Origin: Phormidesmis priestleyi BC1401
GTDB lineage: Bacteria > Cyanobacteriota > Cyanobacteriia > Leptolyngbyales > Leptolyngbyaceae
Assembly (NCBI RefSeq): GCF_001650195.1
Contig: NZ_LXYR01000007.1
Span: forward strand, 62,001 to 126,000
DNA length: 64,000 bases
Direction: 5' to 3'
Shown here: in pieces, positions 56,314 through 64,000 of the stretch
How positions within the stretch are numbered: the stretch's first letter is position 1
How the letters are laid out: each line of letters begins with the position of its first letter
The notes under the pieces: model-generated
Told to the model about the DNA's origin: nothing
What the model saw: only the letters and a program-made list of their open reading frames with translations
Database searches by the model: none
Program-made: the position numbers and the translations under genes

Positions 56314-57738
56314 TTATATTTTGCTCATAGGTTGAGCTTGAACAGGTGTAGATTTTCCATCTAGAGGCAGCACGGGCGCGACTGTAGGTGCCAGAGTCGG
56401 TGCTAACGTTGGAGTTGGGGCTGATGGTGATGTTGAAGGGCTATTTACAGGAACGGTTGGCGCTGCATTGGGCGTGGGAAACGGCACCGTCTGAATTGCT
56501 GCGGGTGCTTTTGGAACGACTTCTAGCTGCTGTAATGGAACAGGTGCAGGAAGTGGAGTCAGAACAGGTGCAGGAAGTGGAGTTGGAACAGGTGCAGGAA
56601 GTGGAGTCAGAACAGGTGCAGGAAGTGGAGTTGGAACAGGTGCAGGAAGTGGAGTCAGAACAGGTGCAGGAAGTGGAGTCACAGGCGGCTCAGGTGCTTT
56701 GATAGCAGGAGCATCTTTTGGAATCGGAGTGAAACTTGGAGGTTGAGGGACGGGTGCTTGTTCTTGAGGTGGAGTGACAACGGGTGTTTGGGCTGGAACT
56801 CGTGGATCAGGAAGGCTCCCTAAGTTAGGGTTGGCAACAGGTGGATTTGTAGATGGAGCAGTCTGAACGGGCTTCAAAGTGCCTCGATCGATAAAAGATT
56901 CTGGAGCACCCGGTTTCTCGATCGGAATCTGAACTCCTGCAACAGGTGAAGTTGATATCGTCTCTTGGGGAAAGCCAGGGGGCTGTGGCGAGAGCCTGAT
57001 GAAGTCGGGGTTTTGAACTAGCTTGTCGTCTTGAATTTTCTCTTGTTTTCCAAGAGCTTCAGATGTTTCTCCTTGAACGGCTGCAAGCCCTTTATCTGAA
57101 CTTGAGTCAGAGGGCTTCTGATCTAAGTTCAACCCTCGAACTAGGTCGCTAGTCTGGTAAAACGTGGTCAGGTCAAAGTCAAATAAGCGCAGCCCTTTTG
57201 GATCGACGACTGCCAGTTGTCCTGCTTTAAGTTCTACAATCCGATTCGTGCCATTGTCTGTAACCGTGATTCCACTATTGGTCAAGGCACCGACGATCGT
57301 CGTATTGGTCTGTTTGTCAACGCGCACAAATAGCGCCGACCCCCGAATTCCCGCAGAGACGTTAGGCGTTGTCACATTTGTGGTGCCTCGTCCGGGAGGA
57401 ATTATTAGAAGTGCGGTGCCGTTAGAAAGATTAAATCGTCGCGTGTTGGGAAAGAATCGAAATAAAGCGAGTTCTCCAACTCGTGCAAGAGAGCCGTCGT
57501 TAAAGCGCAAATCGGCTCTAGAAGAACGAGCGGTTGAAAGCGCATCGCCAGGGGTCATTCTTTCTCTGACTCGGGCTGGGCGAGGAGATTGATTTTTGGG
57601 CTGTAGCCGGACTTGCTTAAGAAGTGTTTGAATATCCGCAAATGTTAAAGGAATCTCAGCCCGCGCCGGGGTTGGAAGGAGCGCAGTGCTAAAGCCTAAA
57701 ACACTTAGGGTGACGACGAGGAACAATTTACGAGACAT
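56314..57738 (-). CDS. FecR-domain protein with proline-rich repeats
   Basis: About 474 residues from the ATG at 57738 (an upstream ATG at 57774 is less likely because the signal peptide begins at MSRKLFLVV). After the signal (to about residue 27), a FecR-like domain runs from about 30 to 190: [66 protein letters not shown]. The C-terminal half is Pro/Ala-rich and includes six copies of an 8-residue unit, [16 protein letters not shown]. It is exported. FecR domains sense or bind envelope ligands; exact role unknown. A divergent barrel gene follows upstream. Confidence 0.82.
   Translation of the reverse strand: MSRKLFLVVTLSVLGFSTALLPTPARAEIPLTFADIQTLLKQVRLQPKNQSPRPARVRERMTPGDALSTARSSRADLRFNDGSLARVGELALFRFFPNTRRFNLSNGTALLIIPPGRGTTNVTTPNVSAGIRGSALFVRVDKQTNTTIVGALTNSGITVTDNGTNRIVELKAGQLAVVDPKGLRLFDFDLTTFYQTSDLVRGLNLDQKPSDSSSDKGLAAVQGETSEALGKQEKIQDDKLVQNPDFIRLSPQPPGFPQETISTSPVAGVQIPIEKPGAPESFIDRGTLKPVQTAPSTNPPVANPNLGSLPDPRVPAQTPVVTPPQEQAPVPQPPSFTPIPKDAPAIKAPEPPVTPLPAPVLTPLPAPVPTPLPAPVLTPLPAPVPTPLPAPVLTPLPAPVPLQQLEVVPKAPAAIQTVPFPTPNAAPTVPVNSPSTSPSAPTPTLAPTLAPTVAPVLPLDGKSTPVQAQPMSKI
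56537..56680. repeat. Six tandem 24-bp repeats inside the FecR gene
   Basis: Six units begin at 56537, 56561, 56585, 56609, 56633 and 56657, alternating in the first base (G or A) and the last base, which gives a 48-bp higher-order period. Each encodes eight residues of the proline-rich region. Copy number is likely to vary between strains through slippage. Confidence 0.9.
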
Positions 57739-58251
57739 AGACGCTCCAAGAACAGAGGGCATCGAAGCTATCAAGCTCCATCGAGATAACTTAGATGCTG
57801 AAGATCCTGCAAGTTAAAGTTTACTTGGACTTCTTGCGTCCGCGCTAACCCGTTTAGGTGAAAATATAGCCTTTTGTCTTTACCAGTACTTTACATCGAG
57901 TGATCAAAATTGCGGATTTTAATCGCAATCTCTTAAAGAGTCTTCATCAAAAGAACGGCAAGTTTGAGCTGTAGGGCGATAGTGAGGCGTGACAGGTGAG
58001 ACAATATTCCGGAAAGACTCGACAGGTTGTGTTGATCTGTTGGAGAGTTTCTCGGCGTTGCTGAATTGATGTATGAATTTCCAGATTGACCCTCACCCTA
58101 GCCCTCTCCCAAGAGGAGAGGGGACAAGATCTTTAGCTCCCTTCTCCCCAAGGAGAAGGGTTGGCGAGGGCTTCGCCCCAATTCGTGAGGAGGCAGTTCA
58201 TAATTGCATTCAGCAACGCTAGTTTTTCTAGCGGGCGATCGCTAAACGTGG
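57739..58251. other. Divergent gap between FecR and barrel genes, with a repeat
   Basis: About 510 bp. Its right part holds the dispersed repeat copy 2 (58090-58170). The left part should contain the promoter of the FecR gene. I see no other gene. Confidence 0.5.
58090..58170. repeat. Dispersed extragenic repeat, copy 2
   Basis: It starts CCCTCACCCTAGCCCTCTCCC and ends GGTTGGCGAGGG, with internal CCTTCTCCCCAAGGAGAAGGG. It is related to the copy at 51768-51850 by the same terminal CCCTCA/GAGGG inverted ends and the CTCCC...GGAGA core. Confidence 0.65.
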
Positions 58252-59643
58252 TTGAGTAAAGTGACGGTTTCTTCTCCTGTGAATCAACTATTGTCGTGGA
58301 ATCAAGCGTGGCTTTGCAAATCACCGCAAGCGCTGCTAAAGCAATTTGTTTTTTGGGTAGTCTTGACTGGGGCAAGTTCGGCGTGGTCTTCGTCGCTGCC
58401 TTCAGTTCAGTCATCTTCAGACTTTGAGCACCCTTCTTCAAAACCGCAAGAACCCCTTGAGACAGGTTTACCTCGGTCGATATATCTTTTGTCTCGTTCA
58501 GGTCAACCGTCTCACCAGACAATCCCCTCAAGTATCTTACTTTCAACCGTGAGCAGACGATCGGAGCTTGCTCAACTGGCAAAAGAACCGAGCTTGCTCG
58601 ATCGTCTGTCACCTGCCCAGACGGTGATATCGGCTTGTTGGAAGTCACCCTCTGCTCAAGCCGCCTGTAGCTTTTCACCTAGTCGATCGACGTTAACTCT
58701 AGACAATCAAGCGCTCGGTCAAGTGCCTCTTAAACCGCTTCGTGATGACCCAAGGCGTGCTCAGTCGGCCCCTCCGCCAGAGCCGACCGCAAAGACAGGA
58801 GATGCAGAACTGGGATTAATCATCACAAAACCTAGCGGAGAACTCGACCCAGAGCTAGGTTTGCCACGACTGCAAGAGCGCCTTTTAGAACCGCGTCCTT
58901 TGCCATCGGCAGCGCGGCAACCCTCGGTTTATCTGGTAGGCAGAGTCGATTATTTTAGAACGACAAACGTGTTTTCAGGAGTCGATCCGATTAGCGATGG
59001 ACTGATTCGATCGGGCTTGACCCTCTTTTATGCCCCTGCGATCGGACGCAACACCTACCTTGTGACCTCGATCGATGGCAGTCTTATTCGCTATGGCAAT
59101 CTAGGCTATCTGAACTATAACGAGCTGAGATTTCGGGCGGGAGTTTTGCAACGGCTGACTCCGCGCACGTTTGGCGAGCTTGGCTGGAGCAATCAGCAGC
59201 TATTTGCCACCAAAGAAGGGTTGCGAGATGCGCTTCGCGGCGATCGCTTCTTAAATGATCACGCAATTCGGTTTGAGCTGAGTCGCCAAGATGCCCTCTC
59301 AGCAAAGCTGGCGCTAAACACCTTTTATCAACTTCGGATGAGCTTTGCTGACCCCAACGATCGGTCTCGGCTGATTAATTCGTTCATCACGTCTTTGAGC
59401 TATGGCTGGTCGCCTAATTTTCAGACAGCGCTCGACTATCAGGTTGCCTGGTCGCACTTCACTCAACAGCCACGGGATGATGTTTATCATCAGTTGGTGG
59501 CTCGCTTGACTTACACTATTACTCCACAAAGTCAGTTTAATGTCTTTAGTGGGTTTAGTTTTGGCGATTCTTCTGACTCGCGCATTAACTTTAACGGCTT
59601 TATTCTGGGGGTCGGGATTGTGTTGAATTTGCCGTTATTTTAA
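58252..59643 (+). CDS. Predicted outer-membrane beta-barrel protein
   Basis: A 463-residue protein with a TTG start at 58252 or GTG at 58261; neither is strong, so the start is uncertain. A hydrophobic stretch near residues 30-45 (QFVFWVVLTGASSAW) may be the signal. A Ser/Pro-rich segment follows. From about residue 215 the protein alternates aromatic and polar residues as in a barrel (VYLVGRVDYFRTTNVFSGVD, RTFGELGWSNQQLF), ending LNLPLF with a C-terminal Phe typical of BAM substrates. It is divergent from the FecR gene and may form a pair with it. Confidence 0.6.
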   Translation: MSKVTVSSPVNQLLSWNQAWLCKSPQALLKQFVFWVVLTGASSAWSSSLPSVQSSSDFEHPSSKPQEPLETGLPRSIYLLSRSGQPSHQTIPSSILLSTVSRRSELAQLAKEPSLLDRLSPAQTVISACWKSPSAQAACSFSPSRSTLTLDNQALGQVPLKPLRDDPRRAQSAPPPEPTAKTGDAELGLIITKPSGELDPELGLPRLQERLLEPRPLPSAARQPSVYLVGRVDYFRTTNVFSGVDPISDGLIRSGLTLFYAPAIGRNTYLVTSIDGSLIRYGNLGYLNYNELRFRAGVLQRLTPRTFGELGWSNQQLFATKEGLRDALRGDRFLNDHAIRFELSRQDALSAKLALNTFYQLRMSFADPNDRSRLINSFITSLSYGWSPNFQTALDYQVAWSHFTQQPRDDVYHQLVARLTYTITPQSQFNVFSGFSFGDSSDSRINFNGFILGVGIVLNLPLF

Positions 59644-59738
59644 GCGTTATCCCTACAAAAGATTACGATCGTGGCGCTCCATTCGCACTATTCTCTAAAG
59701 CAGATGAATTAAATCATTGCTCATAGGAGACGTGACCC

Positions 59739-60665
59739 GTGCCGACTGACTATATTTTGTTTGTTCATGGGGTTAAGACTCGCAAACAAGAAGACTTTGG
59801 GGCATTAGCAACGACTTTATTTAATCGCATCCAGTCCTCGATGCGAGATGAATCGAGAGTGCTAAAGTCGATCCCGTTTTTTTGGGGAGACTTAAACCAA
59901 GCGGCGCAAGACGAGCTGCTTAACGGATTCAAAACCTCGTCTAAGTGGCAAGATTTTTGGTTTCGAGACTTTCGCACCCAGCAAGTTTTAGAATTTGTAG
60001 GCGATGCAGCCCTTTATTTAAGTCGGCATGTGGGTTCTCAGGTCGTTCAGCGATTTGAGCAAGATGTATTAGGGGTGTTGCAAACCACGTCTCCGGGCGA
60101 TCGCTTGCATCTGGTCACTCACAGTTGGGGCACGGTCATTCTCTTTGACCTGCTGTTTGCGGCTCGTTGGGAAGATCCTCAGCTTAATTCAGCGATTCGG
60201 CAAACGGTTCAACAGATTCGGAACGCGCTGTTTGGGCTACCTCCGGTTGAAGGAACCGGGATTCCGATCGCCAGCATTCATACAATGGGGTCTCCGATCG
60301 CGTTGTTTAGCTTGCTGACGATCAGCGGCACATTGGGCGGCAAAAGCACTCATGATCTGTCACCTAATCTTAAAAGCCTATTAGAACAGCTTTACACCTT
60401 GAGGAAAAAGCCAATTCCCTGGCGAAATTTTGCTCACCCAGGAGATCCGATCGCCTATCCATTAGAGGGGGTGATTCCTCTGTTGCTCAACGACGCGAGC
60501 CAATATGTCGAAACTCAAGATGTGATTACAGATAAGGGCAATATTTTTAATCGACCCTTTCAACAAAGGCTGATCCCAGTATTGTGGGGAGGTGACGCTC
60601 ACGGAAGTTATTGGACGAACGAGGTGGTGTCAAACACGATCGCGGAGGTGATTCGTTTAGCTTGA
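59739..60665 (+). CDS. Alpha/beta-hydrolase-fold protein of unknown specificity
   Basis: A 308-residue protein with GTG start. YILFVHGVKTRKQEDFG at the N-terminus resembles an oxyanion strand, HLVTHSWGTVILFDLL holds a nucleophile elbow of the form HSWG with Ser near residue 128, and GDAHGSYW near the end offers a catalytic His. There is no signal peptide. Substrate unknown. It begins a run of plus-strand genes with a methyltransferase and a glycosyltransferase. Confidence 0.7.
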   Translation: MPTDYILFVHGVKTRKQEDFGALATTLFNRIQSSMRDESRVLKSIPFFWGDLNQAAQDELLNGFKTSSKWQDFWFRDFRTQQVLEFVGDAALYLSRHVGSQVVQRFEQDVLGVLQTTSPGDRLHLVTHSWGTVILFDLLFAARWEDPQLNSAIRQTVQQIRNALFGLPPVEGTGIPIASIHTMGSPIALFSLLTISGTLGGKSTHDLSPNLKSLLEQLYTLRKKPIPWRNFAHPGDPIAYPLEGVIPLLLNDASQYVETQDVITDKGNIFNRPFQQRLIPVLWGGDAHGSYWTNEVVSNTIAEVIRLA

Positions 60666-60735
60666 GAAGGATGAGCTAGCCACTAGAATTTGTTAAAATA
60701 ACTTCATACATTTTTTGAAGCTCTGCTGATTTATT

Positions 60736-61380
60736 ATGCTGCTTAACTCCAACCAGCGCACTAAACTCGACGATACAAACGATACGCTGTTTTATGAGGC
60801 TCCGCGATTTGTCACTCACGTTGATGAAGGCTTTATCCAACAGTTGACGGATTTGTATCGATCGCGATTAAAGCCCAACACTCGCATTTTAGACATGATG
60901 AGCAGTTGGGTGTCTCATTTGCCCGAAGAGATGGCGTTTGCCCACGTCGAGGGGCACGGGCTGAATGGAGAAGAACTTGCACGCAACCCTCGATTTGATC
61001 ACTACTTTGTGCAAAATCTCAATCAAGATCCTAAGTTGCCGCTAGACGATCAATCACTCGATGCGGTGCTGAATACGGTATCAGTGCAGTATGTTCAGTA
61101 TCCAGAAGCGATTTTTAGTGAGATTCATCGGGTTCTTAAGCCGGGAGGCATTGCCATCATCAGCTTCTCAAATCGGATGTTTTATCAGAAAGCGATCGCG
61201 GCATGGCGTGACGGTTCAGAAGCAAGCCGAGTTGAGTTAGTCAAACGCTACTTTAAGGCAATTCCTGGGTTTACAGAGCCAGAAGTGGTGACCAAACAGT
61301 CTCAGGCACCCGGCATTTTTCAACTGTTTGGGATGCCCGGAGGCGACCCGTTTTACGCGGTGATGGCGACGCGCTCTTAA
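60736..61380 (+). CDS. Methyltransferase-fold protein with atypical SAM motif
   Basis: A 214-residue protein with the later class I landmarks: LDDQSLDAVLNTVSVQYVQYP and IHRVLKPGGIAIISFSNRMF. The motif I position reads RILDMMSSWVSHLP, without the usual GxGxG loop. It may bind SAM in a modified way or have lost methyltransferase activity. Function unknown; downstream of the hydrolase by 70 bp. Confidence 0.75.
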   Translation: MLLNSNQRTKLDDTNDTLFYEAPRFVTHVDEGFIQQLTDLYRSRLKPNTRILDMMSSWVSHLPEEMAFAHVEGHGLNGEELARNPRFDHYFVQNLNQDPKLPLDDQSLDAVLNTVSVQYVQYPEAIFSEIHRVLKPGGIAIISFSNRMFYQKAIAAWRDGSEASRVELVKRYFKAIPGFTEPEVVTKQSQAPGIFQLFGMPGGDPFYAVMATRS

Positions 61381-61458
61381 GGAAGGCTAGAGAAAATAAC
61401 CTGGGCAGACAAGGGGAAAGGAATCCGCATCGTTTTATTTGCAAAAAAGGGGAAACAA

Positions 61459-62415
61459 ATGACGAGGCAGGATCAGGGGATGAGTTTCTCGATCGTGCTA
61501 GAAACCGAAAATCTAGCCAACGCTGACGCTCATGGATTGATTGACGCGATCGAGGCTCTGGCTCACCAATCTCTGCCTCCCACTGCCGCCAATGAAGTGC
61601 TGCTAATCGATAGCGGTGACTCTCCGCCTGACTTATTGGCGCAACTCCGCCATCAATATCCGTGGATTAAAGTGCATCATGCGCCAATGGGCACCCGCTA
61701 CTACAACGCCAAAATGCTGGGGGCAGAACTTGCAACCGGAGCGATCGTGGTCTACTACGACTGTGATTGTGTCTATGAGCCGAACTGGTTGCAAGCGATG
61801 CTGACCAGCTTCACGAGGGCTGATATTCAGCTTGTGGCAGGAGAAACGACGACTCGCAGCGTCGGCATTTACGGCACTGCGATGGCGCTGACCTACATTT
61901 TCCCGCAATATTCTGGACGAAATAACCTGACTCCGGTTAATCAATACTTTTTGAATAATGTGGCGTTTCGACGTGAGTTTTTGCTTCAGCATCCGATCGC
62001 GTTTGAGTTGCCTCTTTATCGAGGTCATTGTGCCATTCACGCTGATGAGTTGCGCCAGAAAGGATACACCATTTGGAGTCAGCCCCAAGCCAGAGCAACC
62101 CACGCTCCGCCCAATGGGTTATCGCATTTCTTTTGGCGATTTTTGCTGATCGGACACGATTACTACTGGCAAAAAAAGCTGCTTAAAGGAGCCGTTTCGA
62201 GCGATCCCGCTCTGTCAGGTATCAAGGGGAAAATGCAGGTATTTTACGATCGCGTCAGCAAGATGATTGCCAATAATCCGCATCGTTTGATCTTTTTTCC
62301 GTTGGCGATGCCGATCGCGATCGCTTCAGCCATTCTGATTTATGTGGGCTATCTGATCACGTCTTTGAATCCGCACTATCTTTTGAAGGCTTACGACAAA
62401 ATTTTGGGTGAATAG
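61459..62415 (+). CDS. Family 2 glycosyltransferase, membrane-associated
   Basis: A 318-residue GT-A enzyme. The DxD-type motif is VVYYDCDCVYEPNWLQAM at about residues 97-114, preceded by GTRYYNAKMLGAELA. A hydrophobic segment near residues 275-300 (RLIFFPLAMPIAIASAILIYVGYL) suggests membrane attachment. It converges with another glycosyltransferase at 62470, which supports a surface glycan or glycolipid locus. Confidence 0.82.
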   Translation: MTRQDQGMSFSIVLETENLANADAHGLIDAIEALAHQSLPPTAANEVLLIDSGDSPPDLLAQLRHQYPWIKVHHAPMGTRYYNAKMLGAELATGAIVVYYDCDCVYEPNWLQAMLTSFTRADIQLVAGETTTRSVGIYGTAMALTYIFPQYSGRNNLTPVNQYFLNNVAFRREFLLQHPIAFELPLYRGHCAIHADELRQKGYTIWSQPQARATHAPPNGLSHFFWRFLLIGHDYYWQKKLLKGAVSSDPALSGIKGKMQVFYDRVSKMIANNPHRLIFFPLAMPIAIASAILIYVGYLITSLNPHYLLKAYDKILGE

Positions 62416-62469
62416 GCGATATCGGGGAGACGTTTCGGTGAAACGTCTCTACGGGGTTGGATGAATTCT

Positions 62470-63606
62470 TTAATCCCACGATCGAATTAAGCCATCTGCT
62501 TCGATTCGCAGTTTGCGTCCGCGCCAATAGACTCCACGCCCAAATGCCCCCGCAATCCACACCCCAAAACTGAGCACATCTCGAAGCGGCAATACCCAAA
62601 ACCAGCGCACCAGATTTGAGCAATTAAGATTGACCGCCGCCACCCAAGCCTGCGTGTAGCGAATTGTGAAGGTTGCAAACGTTAGCCCGATCGCCCAGTC
62701 AGCAAACCCCGTTATGAGCAGCAGCGGCAGACAATAAACCGTGCCATAGCAAAACGCCATGGTGTAATAAACCCAGCCACGATTAAAGCGAATCGTTCTT
62801 GCCCAGCGCAACTCTCGCTTGACGAGCCGCCCAATGCTTTCTCGCCCCGTGTCTGACTCTAAAATGTAGTGAGACAGCTCGACTTGATAACCCGCGCTGG
62901 CGGCTCGTTTGCCTAAGTTATAGTCAGAGCCGATGCGATCGAGATGCAGCCCGCCAAAGTCGGCTAATGCAGATTTGCGAGTGGCGATCGTAGCTCCGAT
63001 CGCAAATCTTAACCTGCCATCTATTGAACGGGCAATCAGCGCACTCGGAATGAAATCACAGCACCGCCCGATCGAGGCTAGGGCTGCTCCTAGAAACTGA
63101 GGGTCATGACCTACAAACGCACAAGTGACGAGTCCCACGTTGGGTTCGGCAAGCGGCTCTGTCACGGTTTGGATGTAGTCAGAACTGACGCAAATATCGC
63201 TATCGGCAAAGATGATGACTTCGTAACGTGCAGATTCTAAGAGGTAGCTGAGGGTGCTGTCTTTGTGGTTGATGCCACGGGGGAGCAGTCCAGTCAGTAG
63301 ACGAGCACGATCGGGAAATAAATCTACTAATTTTTTAAGCACTGGAACCGCCGGATCGGTGGGTTCGACGACTCCAAACAGCACCTCATAAGGGTCATAG
63401 TTCTGTTTGCAAAAGGCTGCCCAATTGTTCCAAGCACCCTCGTCTAACCCGCAGACGGGCACCAAAATTGAGACTCCCTCCGTGGAAACTTCTGGAATGG
63501 ATGGAGGAACCACAAAAAATCGGCGGGTAAACCAAAGACAGGCTGCATAGAATACGATCGAGCCAACGATCAAAACTGATAGAGCGATTGCCAACGAGAT
63601 CATCAT
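62470..63606 (-). CDS. Glycosyltransferase of the ceramide glucosyltransferase/HpnI type
   Basis: A 378-residue enzyme with an N-terminal TM helix (about 3-26) and two or three TM segments near the C-terminus. VSILVPVCGLDEGAW, VIIFADSDICVSSDYIQTV (DxD-like) and KRELRWARTIRF (the acceptor-site Q/RxxRW motif as RELRW) point to GT21/HpnI-like sugar transfer to a lipid. The sugar and acceptor are not known. Confidence 0.75.
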   Translation of the reverse strand: MMISLAIALSVLIVGSIVFYAACLWFTRRFFVVPPSIPEVSTEGVSILVPVCGLDEGAWNNWAAFCKQNYDPYEVLFGVVEPTDPAVPVLKKLVDLFPDRARLLTGLLPRGINHKDSTLSYLLESARYEVIIFADSDICVSSDYIQTVTEPLAEPNVGLVTCAFVGHDPQFLGAALASIGRCCDFIPSALIARSIDGRLRFAIGATIATRKSALADFGGLHLDRIGSDYNLGKRAASAGYQVELSHYILESDTGRESIGRLVKRELRWARTIRFNRGWVYYTMAFCYGTVYCLPLLLITGFADWAIGLTFATFTIRYTQAWVAAVNLNCSNLVRWFWVLPLRDVLSFGVWIAGAFGRGVYWRGRKLRIEADGLIRSWD

Positions 63607-63745
63607 TTCAACTTAGCGAACGTCGTGAAATACCACTGTTCTAACCTCTACACTTTTTAGACGCAAACTTGTGCGTTTAGTTGATGGTTGCCCGTTTAGT
63701 ATTTTTAATGATCAATAAATTCAACATCTGCCTAGTGGAGACTTA

Positions 63746-63772
63746 TCTGAATGTATGCGGTATACATTCAGA
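63746..63772. promoter_or_regulatory. Perfect 11-bp inverted repeat upstream of the GH76-like gene
   Basis: TCTGAATGTAT (63746-63756), 5-nt spacer GCGGT, and its exact reverse complement ATACATTCAGA (63762-63772). A further half-like GATACATTCGAT follows immediately. It is 52 bp before the GH76-like start and 140 bp before the divergent glycosyltransferase start, a position suited to a repressor operator for either gene. Confidence 0.6.
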
Positions 63773-63823
63773 GATACATTCGATCGTTTACCCTAAACCT
63801 AGTAAGGTGCTTGGAGATACCCA

Positions 63824-64000
63824 ATGACTCTTGATCAACCGTATCGCGAACGAACTGAGGCAGGTATGGTGGCGCTACAAGGCTTCTATAACACCACCAC
63901 TGGGCTTTGGGACACGGCGGGCTGGTGGAACTCAGCAAACGCTCTTGAGACCACGATCGACTATTGCCGTTTAACCGATTCGCTCGCTTATCGAGGCAAT
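63824..64000 (+). CDS. GH76-family glycoside hydrolase-like protein, N-terminal part
   Basis: A partial gene running off the right edge; 59 residues are visible. It begins TLDQPYRERTEAGMVALQGF, then TTTGLWDTAGWWNSANALET. The WWNSANALE segment is characteristic of GH76 alpha-1,6-mannanases as I remember them. GGAG upstream of the ATG is a likely ribosome binding site. The rest of the gene is needed to confirm the catalytic aspartates. Confidence 0.7.
   Translation, partial: MTLDQPYRERTEAGMVALQGFYNTTTGLWDTAGWWNSANALETTIDYCRLTDSLAYRGN

Noticed and set aside
56388-56702. A 104-codon plus-strand frame rich in EQVQEVE repeats
   Set aside because: It is the antisense reading of the 24-bp repeat array; any frame stays open there because the unit length is a multiple of three.
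58133-58678. A 181-codon minus-strand frame opposite the barrel gene
   Set aside because: It starts inside the repeat element's flank and runs antisense to the predicted barrel; no recognisable domain.
1-64000. tRNA, rRNA and CRISPR arrays
   Set aside because: I looked for these in the gaps and saw no cloverleaf, rRNA core or regularly spaced repeat; small RNAs could be missed without a covariance search.

Overview
This window comes from a cyanobacterium, most likely a filamentous Leptolyngbya-like lineage. That placement is inferred from gene content and style; no database was searched. The evidence is PsbZ (photosystem II), NblA (phycobilisome degradation), a Ycf37-like photosystem I assembly protein, an SLH/OprB iron-uptake porin, a DUF92/VTE6-type protein, FO synthase subunit CofH and cyanobacterial-type AarF/UbiB kinases. 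The HIP1 palindrome GCGATCGC also recurs throughout (for example 749-756, 1530-1537, 2739-2746). Gene density is high and most of the window is chromosomal housekeeping. No rRNA, tRNA or CRISPR array was recognised by eye.

Layout. 0-4.3 kb (minus strand): start of a 2Fe-2S ferredoxin-like gene, a frameshifted creD, a methyltransferase and PBP2. 4.6-9.1 kb: a spermidine/putrescine-type ABC operon in the order potA-potD-potB-potC, then moaE. 9.3-14.4 kb: an accessory-looking stretch with an IS1595-like zinc-ribbon/HTH protein lacking a transposase domain, an unknown two-TM protein, a small unknown protein, a SpoIID-like protein, an antitoxin remnant, an EamA transporter, a DinB-like protein and YbaK. 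14.4-20.4 kb: rdgB, a GDSL esterase, rpoZ, a PIG-L deacetylase, a glycosyltransferase, dprA and nblA. 20.8-28.3 kb (minus): PP2C phosphatase, UbiB kinase, DUF6825-like protein, a protein kinase that has lost its catalytic residues, and a DHH-CBS-CCA/poly(A) polymerase fusion. 28.4-37.9 kb: psbZ, ribH, cysA, a 2OG oxygenase, pgl, two FHA signalling genes joined by a small coupled ORF, xth, an NmrA-type reductase, a VTE6-like gene, a VOC protein and a lipase. 38-45 kb: TPR protein, second UbiB kinase, DegT aminotransferase, FetB-type permease, a kaiB-like pseudogene and cofH. 45.4-51.5 kb (minus): the rimP-nusA-ylxR-infB transcription/translation operon. 51.9-59.6 kb: porin, rpmI-rplT, a solute-binding protein, ycf37, a FecR protein and an outer-membrane barrel. 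59.7-64 kb: hydrolase, methyltransferase, two glycosyltransferases and the start of a GH76-like gene.

The observations I rate highest are: (i) the zinc-ribbon/HTH protein plus two-TM protein pair at 9.3-10.6 kb, with no known function; (ii) the pseudokinase at 23.9-25.5 kb, next to a UbiB kinase and a PP2C phosphatase; (iii) the 38-codon ORF that links two FHA genes with a 4-nt overlap at 32.9 kb; (iv) a terminator hairpin just upstream of rimP, a candidate attenuator for an operon that encodes NusA; (v) a kaiB-like gene broken by one stop codon; (vi) a compound repeat island at 51.6-51.9 kb containing a 42-bp near-perfect palindrome; and (vii) a perfect operator-like palindrome upstream of the GH76-like gene. 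I did not find a system that I can say is certainly new.
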